Part shown: piece after piece, positions 1 to 8,823 of the stretch | Position numbering within the stretch: the stretch's first letter is position 1 | Layout of the letters: each line of letters starts with the position of its first letter | DNA from: Chloracidobacterium sp. | Lineage (GTDB): Bacteria; Acidobacteriota; Blastocatellia; Pyrinomonadales; Pyrinomonadaceae | Direction of reading: 5' to 3' | Length of the DNA stretch: 64,000 bases | Assembly: GCA_016715795.1 (NCBI GenBank) | Contig: JADJXP010000002.1 | Span: forward strand, 682,001-746,000 | The notes under the pieces: model-generated | What the model was told of the DNA's origin: nothing | The model's database searches: none | Seen by the model: only the letters and a program-made list of their open reading frames with translations | Position numbers and translations under genes: made by a program

Positions 1-1111
1 GGACGCCGTTCACAAGGTCGGCGTAAAATATCTCTTCGTTACGGCTCGACTCAGGATTGCTGCCGGTATCAAAATTCGTGGTGCTATTCGGATCGTCGAT
101 CGGATCGTCGGCCGTGCTGGCGAATGCCACACGCGAACCGTTGCCCGAGATAGTAGGGAACTTACTGTAGATCGGGTTGACGATCGGCCCTCTCGGGGTT
201 TTGGTCACCTGATTGGTCTGGGCGCTGGCTCGGACGTAAGTAAATATCTCATCATTGTCCTCGGCCGGAAATGGATTACCCACTGCCGGCACGAGATCCC
301 TTGTCGAACCGAATGCTATCATCTCGCCGTTATCAGTGATCGACACGTCATGATTGTCGTCGGCAATGAACGGCCCGGTCGTTGGAGTACCCGGACGAGG
401 CAATTGGCTGGGCAAAGTATTCGTAACGCGAGTAAAGGTACCGCCGGCAAGCTCGGCCCTTGGTATCTCGTCACCGGTCGACAGGTCGGCCACGGCAGCG
501 TAGGCGGGAATCTCATAGAGCCATATCTCGAGGTTGCCGTCCTGAGCCAACGGATTAGGTGCCGGTGTCGGCGTAGCCGTTGGTGTCGGGCTGGCGGTCG
601 GCGTGGCTGACGGCGTCGCGACCGGAGTCGCTGTAGGTGACGGGGTCGGTGTGGGCGAGGTATACACGTTTCCGTCAAAGGAGCCGGGATTTGTTGCGTC
701 GGGCACCGACGGTGTCGACGCGGTCGCATTCGAACTGAACGCGATCCAGCGGCCATCCGCACTTATGACCGGACGAGTGTTTGATATCTCGACGCGAATA
801 TTAAAAAATTCGGGCGGCTTGGTCGTGTCAAAAAGCACACTCTTTGTATCCGTGATCTGATAGATACGGCGCTGGGCATAGTCAAACAGGAATATCTCGG
901 TATTGTTGTCGGCGTTTCGCGGGTTTTCAGTCGCGATGTTGCCTCTCGATTCAAAGACAATAAATCGGCCGTCGCCGCTTATCGCCCCCGCAAACGATTC
1001 TGCCGGTGAATTCGACACCTGGCCGATCACAGACTCGGTCTGGCCGAGCGCGATGTGGGCGCCCGCCGCCAGGCTGAGGAAAACCAATAGAAGATTGCGG
1101 AAAAACGTCAC
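1..1111 (-). CDS. Secreted PD40/TolB-like beta-propeller protein (3' end outside window)
   Basis: Reading frame open from a GTG at 1111 to the window edge, so the C-terminus is missing. GGAGGA lies a few bases upstream of the GTG and supports this start. Residues 1-24 are a signal peptide (hydrophobic LLLVFLSLAAG, likely cut after LGQ). At least four PD40-like strands follow, e.g. ISGDGRFIVFES (44-55) and ISADGRWIAFSS (116-127). A Thr/Pro/Ala/Ser-rich linker (about 151-187) splits the propeller region. The family is usually periplasmic or surface exposed and has no single known reaction. It is divergent from lpxB. Export is confident; specific function unknown. Confidence 0.75.
   Translation of the reverse strand, partial: MTFFRNLLLVFLSLAAGAHIALGQTESVIGQVSNSPAESFAGAISGDGRFIVFESRGNIATENPRNADNNTEIFLFDYAQRRIYQITDTKSVLFDTTKPPEFFNIRVEISNTRPVISADGRWIAFSSNATASTPSVPDATNPGSFDGNVYTSPTPTPSPTATPVATPSATPTASPTPTATPTPAPNPLAQDGNLEIWLYEIPAYAAVADLSTGDEIPRAELAGGTFTRVTNTLPSQLPRPGTPTTGPFIADDNHDVSITDNGEMIAFGSTRDLVPAVGNPFPAEDNDEIFTYVRASAQTNQVTKTPRGPIVNPIYSKFPTISGNGSRVAFASTADDPIDDPNSTTNFDTGSNPESSRNEEIFYADLVNGV
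548..660. repeat. Degenerate tandem repeat coding a Thr/Pro linker
   Basis: A run of imperfect 6-bp-based units (GGCGTC/GGTGTC-like on the plus strand) that on the minus strand encode alternating Thr-Pro, Ser-Pro and Ala-Pro dipeptides in the PD40 protein. Such tracts often form an extended, possibly glycosylated spacer and change length by slippage. Confidence 0.7.
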
Positions 1112-1321
1112 AGAGAACTCCTCCAACTCAAACCCGATCGTCACGTGGCGATCAAAAGTCAACGAATGACCCAAAATACTCAATTTTAGGCGTCCGGCGA
1201 TGGTTGTGCAACCACCTGACCCGTGAAAAGCGTCGCTCTACACAAACTTGGAGGTTAGATGCGGCCGGAATGCGGCCGGTTGTCGTTTTTGCCTTGTTCT
1301 GTATCCTAAGTATGGAGAAGC

Positions 1322-2494
1322 GTGCAGACACCCACCAATATCATGATGGTTGCAGGCGAAGCCTCAGGCGACTTGCTCGGGGCAAAGCTAGCGGCTGAGC
1401 TTCGAGCCTTATTCGACGATGGCGATCTGCGGCTGTTTGGCTGCTCGGGCCCGCGAATGCGGGCTGCCGGTGTCGAGGCCGTGGTCGCTGCCGACGATCT
1501 GTCGGTAGTGGGCCTAGCTGAGATCGGACGCTCGCTTCCAGTCTTTCTCAGGGCAATGGGAAAACTGCGCGCGGTTGCGGCGGATAGACGGCCTGACGTC
1601 GTCGTGCTCATTGACTTTCCTGAGTTTAACCTCAAGCTTGCTCGGCACCTTAAGAAGCAAGGGGCCAAGGTCGTTTACTACGTCTCGCCTCAGTTGTGGG
1701 CATGGCGAAAATACCGCTTGGCATTCATCGACCGCTACGTCGATCTGCTTCTCAGCATCCTTCCATTTGAGAGGGCGTGGTATGCGGCGCACGGCGTGCA
1801 TCATGTTGAGTATGTAGGCAATCCGCACATTCGCGAGGTCCACCCATCGGTGGACAAGCACGAACTTTGCACGAAGCTGGAGGTGGATCCTACGCGGCCG
1901 ATCATCGCGCTATTGCCCGGGAGCCGGGAACGGGAGATAGCCCGTATCCTTCCGACTATGCTGGCGTCGACGTTACTTGTCTCAGCCGCCGCCCCCGATA
2001 CGACCTATGTGGTCTGCGCACCGAACGAGCGGGCCGCCGAACATTGCCGCCGGATACTCGACGGGGCTGACACGGGCGGCGGTATCCGATTGGTTACGGA
2101 TCGAACATACGACGTATTGGCCGCGGCGGATGCGGGGGCCGTTACCAGCGGGACGGCAACGCTCGAAGCAGCGATATTGAATCTCCCGATGGTCGTGGTC
2201 TATAAGACATCGCGACTGAATTACGGCCTGCTCAGGCCGCTTATCGACGTCCCACATTTTGCTCTGATAAATCTGGTTGCCGGTCAACGACTCGTCACAG
2301 AACTCATTCAGGACGACTTCACGCCAAGCCATCTCGCGGATGAATTGACGGAACTGCTGCAAAATGATCGGAATCACGCCGTCCGGGCCGATCTAAGTGC
2401 TGCCGTCGAGAGACTCGGACACGGCGGCGCATCAAAGCGCGCTGCCGAGCTAATCCGAAAACTGATCAGCCCAACCGATCCCTCAGAGCGGTAA
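1322..2494 (+). CDS. lpxB: Lipid-A-disaccharide synthase
   Basis: Joins UDP-2,3-diacylglucosamine and 2,3-diacylglucosamine-1-phosphate into the lipid A disaccharide at the inner face of the cytoplasmic membrane (GT19 family). Seen: N-terminal MVAGEASGD nucleotide-fold motif, [10 protein letters not shown] near the middle, and the C-terminal signature [20 protein letters not shown]. The length of 390 aa is normal. The start is GTG at 1322, with GGAG about 7 bp upstream; an ATG seven codons later is an alternative. The last 29 bp overlap the convergent lpxD, placing two lipid A genes tail to tail. Confidence 0.95.
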   Translation: MQTPTNIMMVAGEASGDLLGAKLAAELRALFDDGDLRLFGCSGPRMRAAGVEAVVAADDLSVVGLAEIGRSLPVFLRAMGKLRAVAADRRPDVVVLIDFPEFNLKLARHLKKQGAKVVYYVSPQLWAWRKYRLAFIDRYVDLLLSILPFERAWYAAHGVHHVEYVGNPHIREVHPSVDKHELCTKLEVDPTRPIIALLPGSREREIARILPTMLASTLLVSAAAPDTTYVVCAPNERAAEHCRRILDGADTGGGIRLVTDRTYDVLAAADAGAVTSGTATLEAAILNLPMVVVYKTSRLNYGLLRPLIDVPHFALINLVAGQRLVTELIQDDFTPSHLADELTELLQNDRNHAVRADLSAAVERLGHGGASKRAAELIRKLISPTDPSER

Positions 2495-3488
2495 GCAGTT
2501 CTTCGAGGGCTTTGACCCTTTCACTTAGCCGAGAGAGGCCTTTGACGCGGGCGTTTTGGCGTTTGTATTCGTCGAGCGGCTGAATGGGCGTGCCCCACCA
2601 GATGCCGGGCCGGACGATCTTGCCGGGAAGGACGCCTGCCTGTGAGCCAATAACGGCCCCACTTTTGACGAGGGCGTGGTCTCCGATGCCGACCTGACCG
2701 CCGATAACGCAATCATCCTCGATGATCGTGCTGCCTGAGATCCCTGTTTGGGCCGCGATCACAACACGCTTGCCGATCCGGACGTTATGGGCAATCTGAA
2801 CGAGGTTGTCGATCTTTGTTCCGTCGCCTATGCTTGTCTCACCCAGCGACCCGCGGTCGATACAGGTGTTGGCCCCGATCTCGACATCATCGCCGAGAAC
2901 CACTCGGCCGATCTGCGGGAATTTGTGGTGAGTGTTTTCCTGATCCGCAACGTATCCAAAACCGTCAGCCCCAATGACGACACCGGCGTGAAGTGCCACT
3001 CTATTGCCAATTACGCAATCGTCCTCCACGACAACGTTGGCATGCAGGATGCAATCTGATCCGATCCTAACGTTGCTGCCGATCCTTACCCCGGCTGCAA
3101 GCACGCTTCGGTCGCCAATCGCTGAACCATCGCCGACGGTAACGAATGGCCCCACGAAGACACCGTCACCGATCTGTGCAGATCCGGCGACGACCGCTGA
3201 CGGATGTCGTTCGGCCGCATAGCTTCTTGGTGGGCGGAGCAGGGCGGCGACCTTGGCAAAGGCAAGCTTGGGATCCGCAACCCTGATCACCGCGTCGGCC
3301 GCTGCGTCAGCGTCGCGTCCGATGAGCAGGCATGCGGCGTTACTTGCGGCCACGGTGCCCGCGGAATCGTCAACGAATGCGATCTCGCCGGCAGCGGCCC
3401 GTTCCAGGTCACTGATACGTAGTATCTCGGCCTCACCATCGCCGGTCAGTTGTCCGCCAACAAGGCGAGCGATCTCTTGCGCCTTCAT
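2466..3488 (-). CDS. lpxD: UDP-3-O-acylglucosamine N-acyltransferase, copy 1
   Basis: Transfers a hydroxyacyl chain from acyl-ACP to the 2-amino group of UDP-3-O-acylglucosamine, the third step of lipid A synthesis. The 340-aa protein has an N-terminal uridine-binding domain (about 1-100), then a long left-handed beta-helix of hexapeptide repeats, and a C-terminal helix. The catalytic-His segment [13 protein letters not shown] is intact. It converges with lpxB and lies downstream of the pdh/eamA/STAS genes on the same strand. A second, diverged lpxD lies at 53344-54369, so this genome has two paralogues; which one serves bulk lipid A cannot be decided here. Confidence 0.93.
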   Translation of the reverse strand: MKAQEIARLVGGQLTGDGEAEILRISDLERAAAGEIAFVDDSAGTVAASNAACLLIGRDADAAADAVIRVADPKLAFAKVAALLRPPRSYAAERHPSAVVAGSAQIGDGVFVGPFVTVGDGSAIGDRSVLAAGVRIGSNVRIGSDCILHANVVVEDDCVIGNRVALHAGVVIGADGFGYVADQENTHHKFPQIGRVVLGDDVEIGANTCIDRGSLGETSIGDGTKIDNLVQIAHNVRIGKRVVIAAQTGISGSTIIEDDCVIGGQVGIGDHALVKSGAVIGSQAGVLPGKIVRPGIWWGTPIQPLDEYKRQNARVKGLSRLSERVKALEELLTALRDRLG

Positions 3489-3531
3489 GGCATCAAATGT
3501 AATTCGTTTCTGATAAAAATGTAAGGTCGGC

Positions 3532-3813
3532 TCATGCTCGTTCTGCCATATCGACAGCAGATTGGAGAAATACCTCGACGCCCTCGATCTTTGCCATACC
3601 GCTTCGTTCCATCTGTCTCAGGACCGACGCCGCTTCGCTGTCAAGAAAATCAAGAGCGGCAAGGTCCACGATGACCGCATTGCCGGTTTCCTCATACGTG
3701 TCGGCAACGATCCGTTGCAGCAATGCCGCGTCGTGGTAGAACATCTCACCGTCGATGCGGAGTAACACTCCTCGTCGGTCATCCAACTCGGTCTTGGTGA
3801 TCTGGGTGGGCAT
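3532..3813 (-). CDS. STAS-domain protein (anti-sigma antagonist-like)
   Basis: About 93 aa if started at the ATG at 3813, where similarity to STAS domains begins ([12 protein letters not shown]). The core [20 protein letters not shown] matches the family's conserved strand-loop-helix; the Ser of DSE sits where SpoIIAA-like proteins are phosphorylated. The start lies inside the last codons of the upstream eamA gene (35-bp overlap), suggesting translational coupling. No cognate kinase or phosphatase is nearby, so the partner is unknown. A longer frame reaches 3945, but that N-terminus looks like out-of-frame eamA sequence. Confidence 0.75.
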   Translation of the reverse strand: MPTQITKTELDDRRGVLLRIDGEMFYHDAALLQRIVADTYEETGNAVIVDLAALDFLDSEAASVLRQMERSGMAKIEGVEVFLQSAVDMAERA

Positions 3814-4750
3814 CTTGATGATTAGATGCCTGAAACCGCAAAAAAGCAACCTCGCGCCCGCTTGTCGATGATCTCTTACTGACCAGATACACGCCGGCAA
3901 ATATGAGCGCGGCGGAGCCAATGAAGGCGAGGCCGAGGTGCTCACCGAGATACATTACGGCCAGAACAAACCCGATCAATGGCTGCAGGTAAACGAATAC
4001 GGCAACCGTCGAAGGGTTGACCTTGGAGAGTGCCCACGCGTTCAGCAGATACGGGCCGGCTGTCGCCCCGATACCGATATAGACACTGATCAGCCAGATC
4101 GACGCCGGCACGGCTGCAACGTCGATCGTTGAGAGCGACCAGAGGCCAAGCGGGACGCAGACAATGCTCGCGAAGATAAAGACCCACATCATCGAACGGA
4201 AGGTCCCGTTTCGCGTGATGGCATCCTTTGACGTGGCGACGTATACACCGTACGCAAAGCAATTGATAATGATGAATAGATCGCCGATCGTCGTTTGAGA
4301 TGAGAAGGATGCGCGTCGCGGATCGATCAGGATGACGGCGCCGACAGCGGCCAGCGCGATCCCGGCGACCTTGCTCGCCGTTAAGCGTTCGCTCCCAATG
4401 AGGGCGCCGATGGCCAGAGTGAAGACCGGGATCATCACCGCGAGCAGGGAAGTGTTTGCCGCGGAAGTAAGCGAGAGGCCGCCGATAAAGAACAGCTGGT
4501 TGAGCACGACGCCGAAGAGGCTGAGCAATGCGAAACGGCCATAATCTCGCTTTTCCTTGAGCCAAACGCGGCCTCGAAACGCTTGAATGACAAACAGTAT
4601 GATCGCTGTGATCGCCGTGCGGATGCCGACGAGTGCTATCGGCGGTAAGACGGTCAGGACGACCTTGCCGATGACGGGCAGCGAGCCAAAGAGCAGCTGG
4701 GCCGGGAGCAGGGCGAGGACGGCAGACGGTGGTCGGGCTTCTTCTCTCAA
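3779..4750 (-). CDS. EamA/DMT-family transporter
   Basis: A 323-aa membrane protein with about ten hydrophobic helices in two EamA repeats, e.g. LFGVVLNQLFFIGGLSLTSA and IGIGATAGPYLLNAWALSKV. The family exports metabolites such as amino acids; the substrate cannot be read from sequence. The start is TTG at 4750 and overlaps the pdhC stop in the tetramer TTGA, so translation is probably coupled to the pyruvate dehydrogenase operon. The last 15 residues are hydrophilic ([12 protein letters not shown]) and overlap the STAS gene start. Confidence 0.88.
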   Translation of the reverse strand: MREEARPPSAVLALLPAQLLFGSLPVIGKVVLTVLPPIALVGIRTAITAIILFVIQAFRGRVWLKEKRDYGRFALLSLFGVVLNQLFFIGGLSLTSAANTSLLAVMIPVFTLAIGALIGSERLTASKVAGIALAAVGAVILIDPRRASFSSQTTIGDLFIIINCFAYGVYVATSKDAITRNGTFRSMMWVFIFASIVCVPLGLWSLSTIDVAAVPASIWLISVYIGIGATAGPYLLNAWALSKVNPSTVAVFVYLQPLIGFVLAVMYLGEHLGLAFIGSAALIFAGVYLVSKRSSTSGREVAFLRFQASNHQDAHPDHQDRVG

Positions 4751-6063
4751 GCCGACATCATCCCGGGCTGTTCGAGCATTTGCCTGAACGTCTGGAGGAA
4801 CTTCGCACCGGTCGCACCGTCGACGACGCGATGGTCGCAGGACATCGTGACGTTCATGATGCTGCGGATGACGATCTCGCCGTCGCGAACGACGGGTGTC
4901 GATTGTGCGCTGCCGACGGCGAGTATGCCGGCCTCGGGCGGATTGATGATCGCGGTGAACTCCTTGATGCCGAACATACCGAGGTTTGAGATCGAGAAGG
5001 TCGCGCCGGTGTAATCCTCAGGCTGGAGCTTTTTGGCCTTGGCCTTCGCGGCCAGGTCCTTGATCTCGGCAGATATTTCCAGGAAACCTTTACGGTTCGC
5101 GCCGCGGATGACCGGTGTTATCAAACCCTCGTCTATCGCGACCGCGACGCCGATATCGGCCTGGTCGTAGAAACGGATCGTCTTGTCCTGATACGACGAG
5201 TTGGCGAATGGATGCCTTACCAATGCCATCGCTGCCGCCTTCACGATGATGTCGTTGACGCTGATCTTTTGATCTTCGCTGATGGTCGAATTGACCTGCT
5301 TTCGCAATGCGAGCGTGGCGTCCATTTCGATCTCGAGAGTGAGATAGAAGGTCGGGATCGGCCCTATGGACTCAGCCAGACGGCTCGCGATGACACGGCG
5401 CATTTGCGAGGTCGGTTCTTCGCGATAGGCGGCGGCTCCGACTTGAGTGGACGGAGCAAACGGTCTTTGGTCTTCGGCCTTTGGCCTTTGAATTCCCCCT
5501 GCGAGGGCTGTCTCGATATCGCGCTTGATGATGCGGCCGTTCGGGCCGGTGCCGGTCACAGTGCGCAGGTCGAGGTTGTTTTCGGCGGCCATTCGGGCAG
5601 CGATGGGCGAGACGATGAGGCGGCCGTTAGCGGGCGAGGCCTGTTGAGTTGGTGCGGTGCCGGGCACACTCGCTACCGGTCGTGTTTCTGCCTGTGCGGC
5701 GATTGCCGCGCGTTCCGGCTGAAGTTCCTTCCCGTCGGCTCCATTGCCACCTGCTGACGCAGGCGGTTCTGCCTTGGCTACGCCGAGAGCCGCTGTTTCG
5801 GACAGCAGCTCCGCGATGTCTTCGCCCTTTTGGCCCGTGATGGCGATTGCTTCGCCGAGGGCCGCGGTGTCGCCGGCTTGTTTTAGGATCTTGAGCAAGG
5901 TGCCGCCGGTGAGGGCGGTCATCTCCATTGTCGCTTTGTCGGTATCGACCTCAGCGAGCGTTTCGCCGGCCTCGTAGGTGTCGCCTTCGTTCTTGACCCA
6001 ACGGGCGATCTGACCCTCTTCCATCGTGGGCGAAAGCTTTGGCATTAGAAATTTTTCAGCCAT
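4747..6063 (-). CDS. pdhC: Pyruvate dehydrogenase E2, dihydrolipoamide acetyltransferase
   Basis: Acetyl-transferring core of the pyruvate dehydrogenase complex. 438 aa: one lipoyl domain (1-77) with lipoyl-lysine K43 in EVDTDKATME; a long Ala/Pro linker; a peripheral-subunit-binding domain around IVSPIAARMAAENNLDL; a second linker; and the catalytic domain ending SCDHRVVDGATG (H411, D415). The linkers hold repeat-derived stretches: PPASAGG and AETRPVASVP, both also found in MutS2, and QRPKAEDQRPF from a 7-bp tandem repeat. It follows pdhB by 37 bp. Pyruvate rather than another 2-oxoacid is inferred from the paired E1 genes; a branched-chain complex is the alternative. Confidence 0.93.
   Translation of the reverse strand: MAEKFLMPKLSPTMEEGQIARWVKNEGDTYEAGETLAEVDTDKATMEMTALTGGTLLKILKQAGDTAALGEAIAITGQKGEDIAELLSETAALGVAKAEPPASAGGNGADGKELQPERAAIAAQAETRPVASVPGTAPTQQASPANGRLIVSPIAARMAAENNLDLRTVTGTGPNGRIIKRDIETALAGGIQRPKAEDQRPFAPSTQVGAAAYREEPTSQMRRVIASRLAESIGPIPTFYLTLEIEMDATLALRKQVNSTISEDQKISVNDIIVKAAAMALVRHPFANSSYQDKTIRFYDQADIGVAVAIDEGLITPVIRGANRKGFLEISAEIKDLAAKAKAKKLQPEDYTGATFSISNLGMFGIKEFTAIINPPEAGILAVGSAQSTPVVRDGEIVIRSIMNVTMSCDHRVVDGATGAKFLQTFRQMLEQPGMMSA
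5463..5490. repeat. Four 7-bp tandem units inside the pdhC linker
   Basis: Units GTCTTTG, GTCTTCG, GCCTTTG, GCCTTTG stand head to tail without gaps. Read on the minus strand they encode QRPKAEDQRPF in the linker between the E3/E1-binding and catalytic domains. Short word repeats of this kind also build the intergenic hairpins in this window. Confidence 0.7.
5662..5693. repeat. In-frame coding repeat type 2, pdhC copy
   Basis: 32 bp, identical at 30 positions to 50281-50312 inside mutS2. The centre is an interrupted palindrome: ACAC/GTGT and CC/GG arms separated by GA pairs. On the minus strand it encodes AETRPVASVP in the E2 linker, in the same reading frame as the MutS2 copy (AETRPVGSVP). 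Confidence 0.8.
5746..5769. repeat. In-frame palindromic coding repeat type 1, pdhC copy
   Basis: 24 bp, 22 identical to 49108-49131 in mutS2. It forms a hairpin (CCGCCTGC - GTCA - GCAGGTGG on the minus strand) and encodes PPASAGG in the E2 linker. The mutS2 copy encodes the same heptapeptide in the same frame. Confidence 0.8.
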
Positions 6064-6071
6064 ATAGTCAG

Positions 6072-6095
6072 AACCACCTGCGGTAGCGGGTGGTT
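6072..6095. repeat. Intergenic palindrome related to the coding repeat
   Basis: AACCACC and GGTGGTT arms around a TGCGGTAGCG centre, in the 37-bp gap between pdhB and pdhC. The arm/centre layout is close to the type 1 coding palindrome (CCGCCTGC-GTCA-GCGGGCGG). It could act as an mRNA processing or stability hairpin between two subunit genes. Confidence 0.65.
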
Positions 6096-6100
6096 AAACG

Positions 6101-7084
6101 TCACAAGTAACAAACTTCCTTCACAGCCGCCACTATCTTCTCAACGCTAGGCAGCGCCGCAGCTTCGAGGTTTTTGGCGTATGGCATTGGAGCCTCGGCG
6201 GTCGAGATACGCTTGATCGGGGCGTCGAGATGGTCGAATGCGTGATCCATGACCTGATAACTGATCTCGGCGCCCACGGACGCGAATTCGTGCGATTCCT
6301 CGGCGATGACGAGGCGGTTCGTCTTGCGGATAGACGCAACTATCGTGTCGATGTCGAGCGGCTTGATCGTTCGCGGGTCGATGACCTCGCACGATACGTC
6401 AAATTCGCTTTGGATCTGTTCGGCGGCCTGCAGCGCAAGGGGCACGGTCATCGAACGAGCGACTATGGTGCAATCTTTGCCCTCTCGTTTGACGTCGGCG
6501 ACACCGAGTGGGATCGTGAAATCCTCATCCTCGGGGACCTCGCCCTTAAGCCCGTACATACGTTCCTGCTCCATGAAGATCACAGGGTTATCGTCGCGGA
6601 TCGCGGATTTCAACAGGCCCTTTGCATCGGCAGCAGTCGATGGCATTACGACCTTAAGCCCGGGAAAATTAGCGTACATGCCCTCAAGCGCCTGAGAATG
6701 CTGCGATGAGACCTGAAAAGCTGAGCCGTTTGGCCCGCGGAAGACGATCGGGATGTTAAAGAGGCCGCCGGACATATACAGCATCTTTGCCGCATGATTG
6801 ATGATCTGATCGGCGGCGAGGATCGAGAAGTTCCACGTCATGAACTCGATCACCGGCCGCACACCGGCCATCGCGGCGCCGACGCCGATGGCGGCAAAGC
6901 CGAGCTCAGTGATCGGCGTATCGACAACGCGCTTGTCACCGAATTCCTTCCACAGCCCGCGGGTCACCTTATACGCGCCGTCATATTCGGCGACCTCCTC
7001 GCCCATGACAAAGACGTTCTCGTCCCGGATTATCTCTTCTCGAAGGGCCTGATTAAGGGCGTCGCGGATGGTCAATACTGCCAT
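6101..7084 (-). CDS. pdhB: Pyruvate dehydrogenase E1 component, beta subunit
   Basis: Pairs with PdhA to decarboxylate pyruvate with thiamine diphosphate and acetylate the E2 lipoyl arm. 327 aa, the normal length. Seen: N-terminal TIRDALNQALREEI, the cofactor-binding region VFVMGEEVAEYDGAYKVTRG, and C-terminal PMPYAKNLEAAALPSVEKIV, typical of transketolase-like beta subunits. It is separated from pdhA by a DUF4160/DUF2442 gene pair, and starts one base after the DUF2442 stop, which suggests coupled translation. Confidence 0.94.
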   Translation of the reverse strand: MAVLTIRDALNQALREEIIRDENVFVMGEEVAEYDGAYKVTRGLWKEFGDKRVVDTPITELGFAAIGVGAAMAGVRPVIEFMTWNFSILAADQIINHAAKMLYMSGGLFNIPIVFRGPNGSAFQVSSQHSQALEGMYANFPGLKVVMPSTAADAKGLLKSAIRDDNPVIFMEQERMYGLKGEVPEDEDFTIPLGVADVKREGKDCTIVARSMTVPLALQAAEQIQSEFDVSCEVIDPRTIKPLDIDTIVASIRKTNRLVIAEESHEFASVGAEISYQVMDHAFDHLDAPIKRISTAEAPMPYAKNLEAAALPSVEKIVAAVKEVCYL

Positions 7085-7085
7085 A

Positions 7086-7448
7086 TTACTGAATTGTTGA
7101 CTCTGATCCTGTCAGCGTTCCGCAAGGTAACCGTCGAGCGCCTCCGCTTTGTTCCGCCCGAAGTGTTTCTAGGGTTGAGACAACCACATCATCTTCCTCA
7201 GTCCATTGAGGGATTAGCCCATGATAGAGGACATAAGGATCGATATCCGCACCATTCTTCCAACTAATGGTCGGGCTATCCCCTACGGAAAATTCTAGGA
7301 AAGCTGAGCGATCATTGCGGAGTGGTTCAAATATCGGTCCCCGCAGATATGGCTCCAGATCAATGTCCTTTTTTGTGCCGTCGGAGAACTCAAACCCTAC
7401 CACAAAATCTTCTATAGCTGTGGCTGCTATCACTCTTATCGGTTTCAT
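7086..7448 (-). CDS. DUF2442 protein
   Basis: 120 aa. The first 75 residues match the DUF2442 pattern: FSDGTKKDIDLEPYL, GPIFEPLRND, ISWKNGADIDPYVLYHG. The C-terminal 40 residues are low in conserved features. DUF2442 genes usually sit directly behind a DUF4160 gene, as here (5-bp gap), and the pair is often regarded as a toxin-antitoxin-like accessory module. Function is not established. It lies between pdhA and pdhB, where an accessory pair is not expected. Its base composition looks AT-richer than the flanking pdh genes, consistent with insertion. Confidence 0.82.
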   Translation of the reverse strand: MKPIRVIAATAIEDFVVGFEFSDGTKKDIDLEPYLRGPIFEPLRNDRSAFLEFSVGDSPTISWKNGADIDPYVLYHGLIPQWTEEDDVVVSTLETLRAEQSGGARRLPCGTLTGSESTIQ

Positions 7449-7453
7449 ACTAT

Positions 7454-7714
7454 CTATTCGAGCGGGGCTATCCCTTTAAGCTCTTGATTCTTTCGTGCCG
7501 CCAACCAGTTTTCCATTAGTTCTTGCCGATGTAGATCGGCCCATTCCAACACCATATTGTGAACTCGGCGTGGCAGCTGACCTCGATATACGTTCAGGGT
7601 CATGATCTCGATCAGTTCCTCGTACTCACCATACTCCGCATGAAAATGCGGCGGGGCATGGTCATCAAAATACATGTAGATCAAAATGCCAAAGAATCGA
7701 CTAATCAACGGCAT
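7454..7714 (-). CDS. DUF4160 protein
   Basis: 86 aa from the ATG at 7714, where the family's usual N-terminus MPLISRFFGILIYMY begins. The hallmark DDHAPPHFHAEYGEYE follows. A GTG at 7723 would overlap the pdhA stop by 4 bp (GTGA) and is a possible coupled start. It is paired with the downstream DUF2442 gene. Both appear in many bacteria as a mobile accessory pair; biochemical role unknown. The position inside a core metabolic operon is the notable point. Confidence 0.82.
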   Translation of the reverse strand: MPLISRFFGILIYMYFDDHAPPHFHAEYGEYEELIEIMTLNVYRGQLPRRVHNMVLEWADLHRQELMENWLAARKNQELKGIAPLE

Positions 7715-7719
7715 AACGA

Positions 7720-8823
7720 TCACACAAGCACATCAGTCATCAATTCACTCTCATCCGGCAGCGGGCTCTCGTCAGCAAATTTGACCGCACGCTCGACGGC
7801 GTCGGCTACCTGCCCCTCAATTTGCTCGAAATCCTTATCGGTCAAAATCTTAGCCTCCTTGAGGCTGGCTTTGAAGAGTGTGATCGGGTCGCGTTCCTGA
7901 TATTTTGCGATCTCGTCACGGGTCCGATAGTTGCCGGGATCGGACATTGAGTGGCCCATGTAGCGATACGAGCGGACCTCGAGCAAGGTCGGCAGGCTCT
8001 CGTTCCGGGCGCGTTCGATCGCTCGTCGCGTCGCGCCGCGGACGGCCATCACGTCCATTCCATCCACGAACTCATTGGCCATCTCGAACGATTCGGACTT
8101 TCGAGCAATGCTTCGGGCGGACATAGCGCGTTTTTGCGACGTGCCCATTCCGTACTGGTTGTTCTCACAAATGTAAATGATCGGCAGCCGCCAGAGCTGG
8201 GCCATATTGAGCGATTCGTGAAAGATGCCCTGGTTGACCGCCGCCTCGCCAAAGAAGCACAGCGTAACCTGCTTTGTTCCTTTGTATTTAGCGGCGTATG
8301 CCATTCCGGTGCCTACGCCGATCTGACCACCGACGATGCCGTGGCCGCCGTAGAACTCATGCTCTTTTGAGAACATGTGCATCGAGCCGCCCTTGCCCTT
8401 AACACAGCCGCCGGCCTTGCCGTAAAGCTCGGCCATTACGCTCTCGGGTGACATTCCCTTGATCATCGCCTGCACGTGGTCGCGATACGACGTGATAACC
8501 ATGTCGGTCGGCTCAAGCATCATCATAGAGCCGACGCCGATGGCCTCCTGGCCGATGTAGAGATGGCAAAATCCACCGATCTTGCCCATTCGATAGACCT
8601 CGGCACACTTTTCCTCAAAGCGGCGGCCGAGCACCATCTGATAGAGCATCTCGCGAAGGACCGTCTTGTCGGTCTTCTTGATCGCAGCAAGCTGGGCCTC
8701 TTTGCGATCCTTGTACTCCGCTATCGCGAGTTCGACGTCAACAAAATCGCCATTACCGGCGCCGTTCGCCGACCCTTTTGCCGTTTTGGCTGACTGTTTT
8801 TGGCGGGTTGCTGTTTTGGGCAA
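7720..8823 (-). CDS. pdhA: Pyruvate dehydrogenase E1 component, alpha subunit
   Basis: Thiamine-diphosphate-binding subunit of E1. 367 aa. The ThDP motif runs from CFFGEAAVNQGIFHESLNMA to ENNQYGMGT, and the conserved loop YRYMGHSMSDPGNYRT is intact. An N-terminal Lys/Ala-rich extension of about 35 residues precedes the catalytic domain. The start is TTG at 8823, backed by an excellent GGAGGA 7 bp upstream. It is the first gene of the operon pdhA-DUF4160-DUF2442-pdhB-pdhC-eamA-STAS. No E3 gene is present, so dihydrolipoamide dehydrogenase must be encoded elsewhere. Confidence 0.94.
   Translation of the reverse strand: MPKTATRQKQSAKTAKGSANGAGNGDFVDVELAIAEYKDRKEAQLAAIKKTDKTVLREMLYQMVLGRRFEEKCAEVYRMGKIGGFCHLYIGQEAIGVGSMMMLEPTDMVITSYRDHVQAMIKGMSPESVMAELYGKAGGCVKGKGGSMHMFSKEHEFYGGHGIVGGQIGVGTGMAYAAKYKGTKQVTLCFFGEAAVNQGIFHESLNMAQLWRLPIIYICENNQYGMGTSQKRAMSARSIARKSESFEMANEFVDGMDVMAVRGATRRAIERARNESLPTLLEVRSYRYMGHSMSDPGNYRTRDEIAKYQERDPITLFKASLKEAKILTDKDFEQIEGQVADAVERAVKFADESPLPDESELMTDVLV

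Noticed and set aside
1280..1307. Sigma-70 promoter TTGTCG-N16-TATCCT ahead of lpxB
   Set aside because: It would place the transcript start over the ribosome-binding site of lpxB, so it is probably fortuitous.
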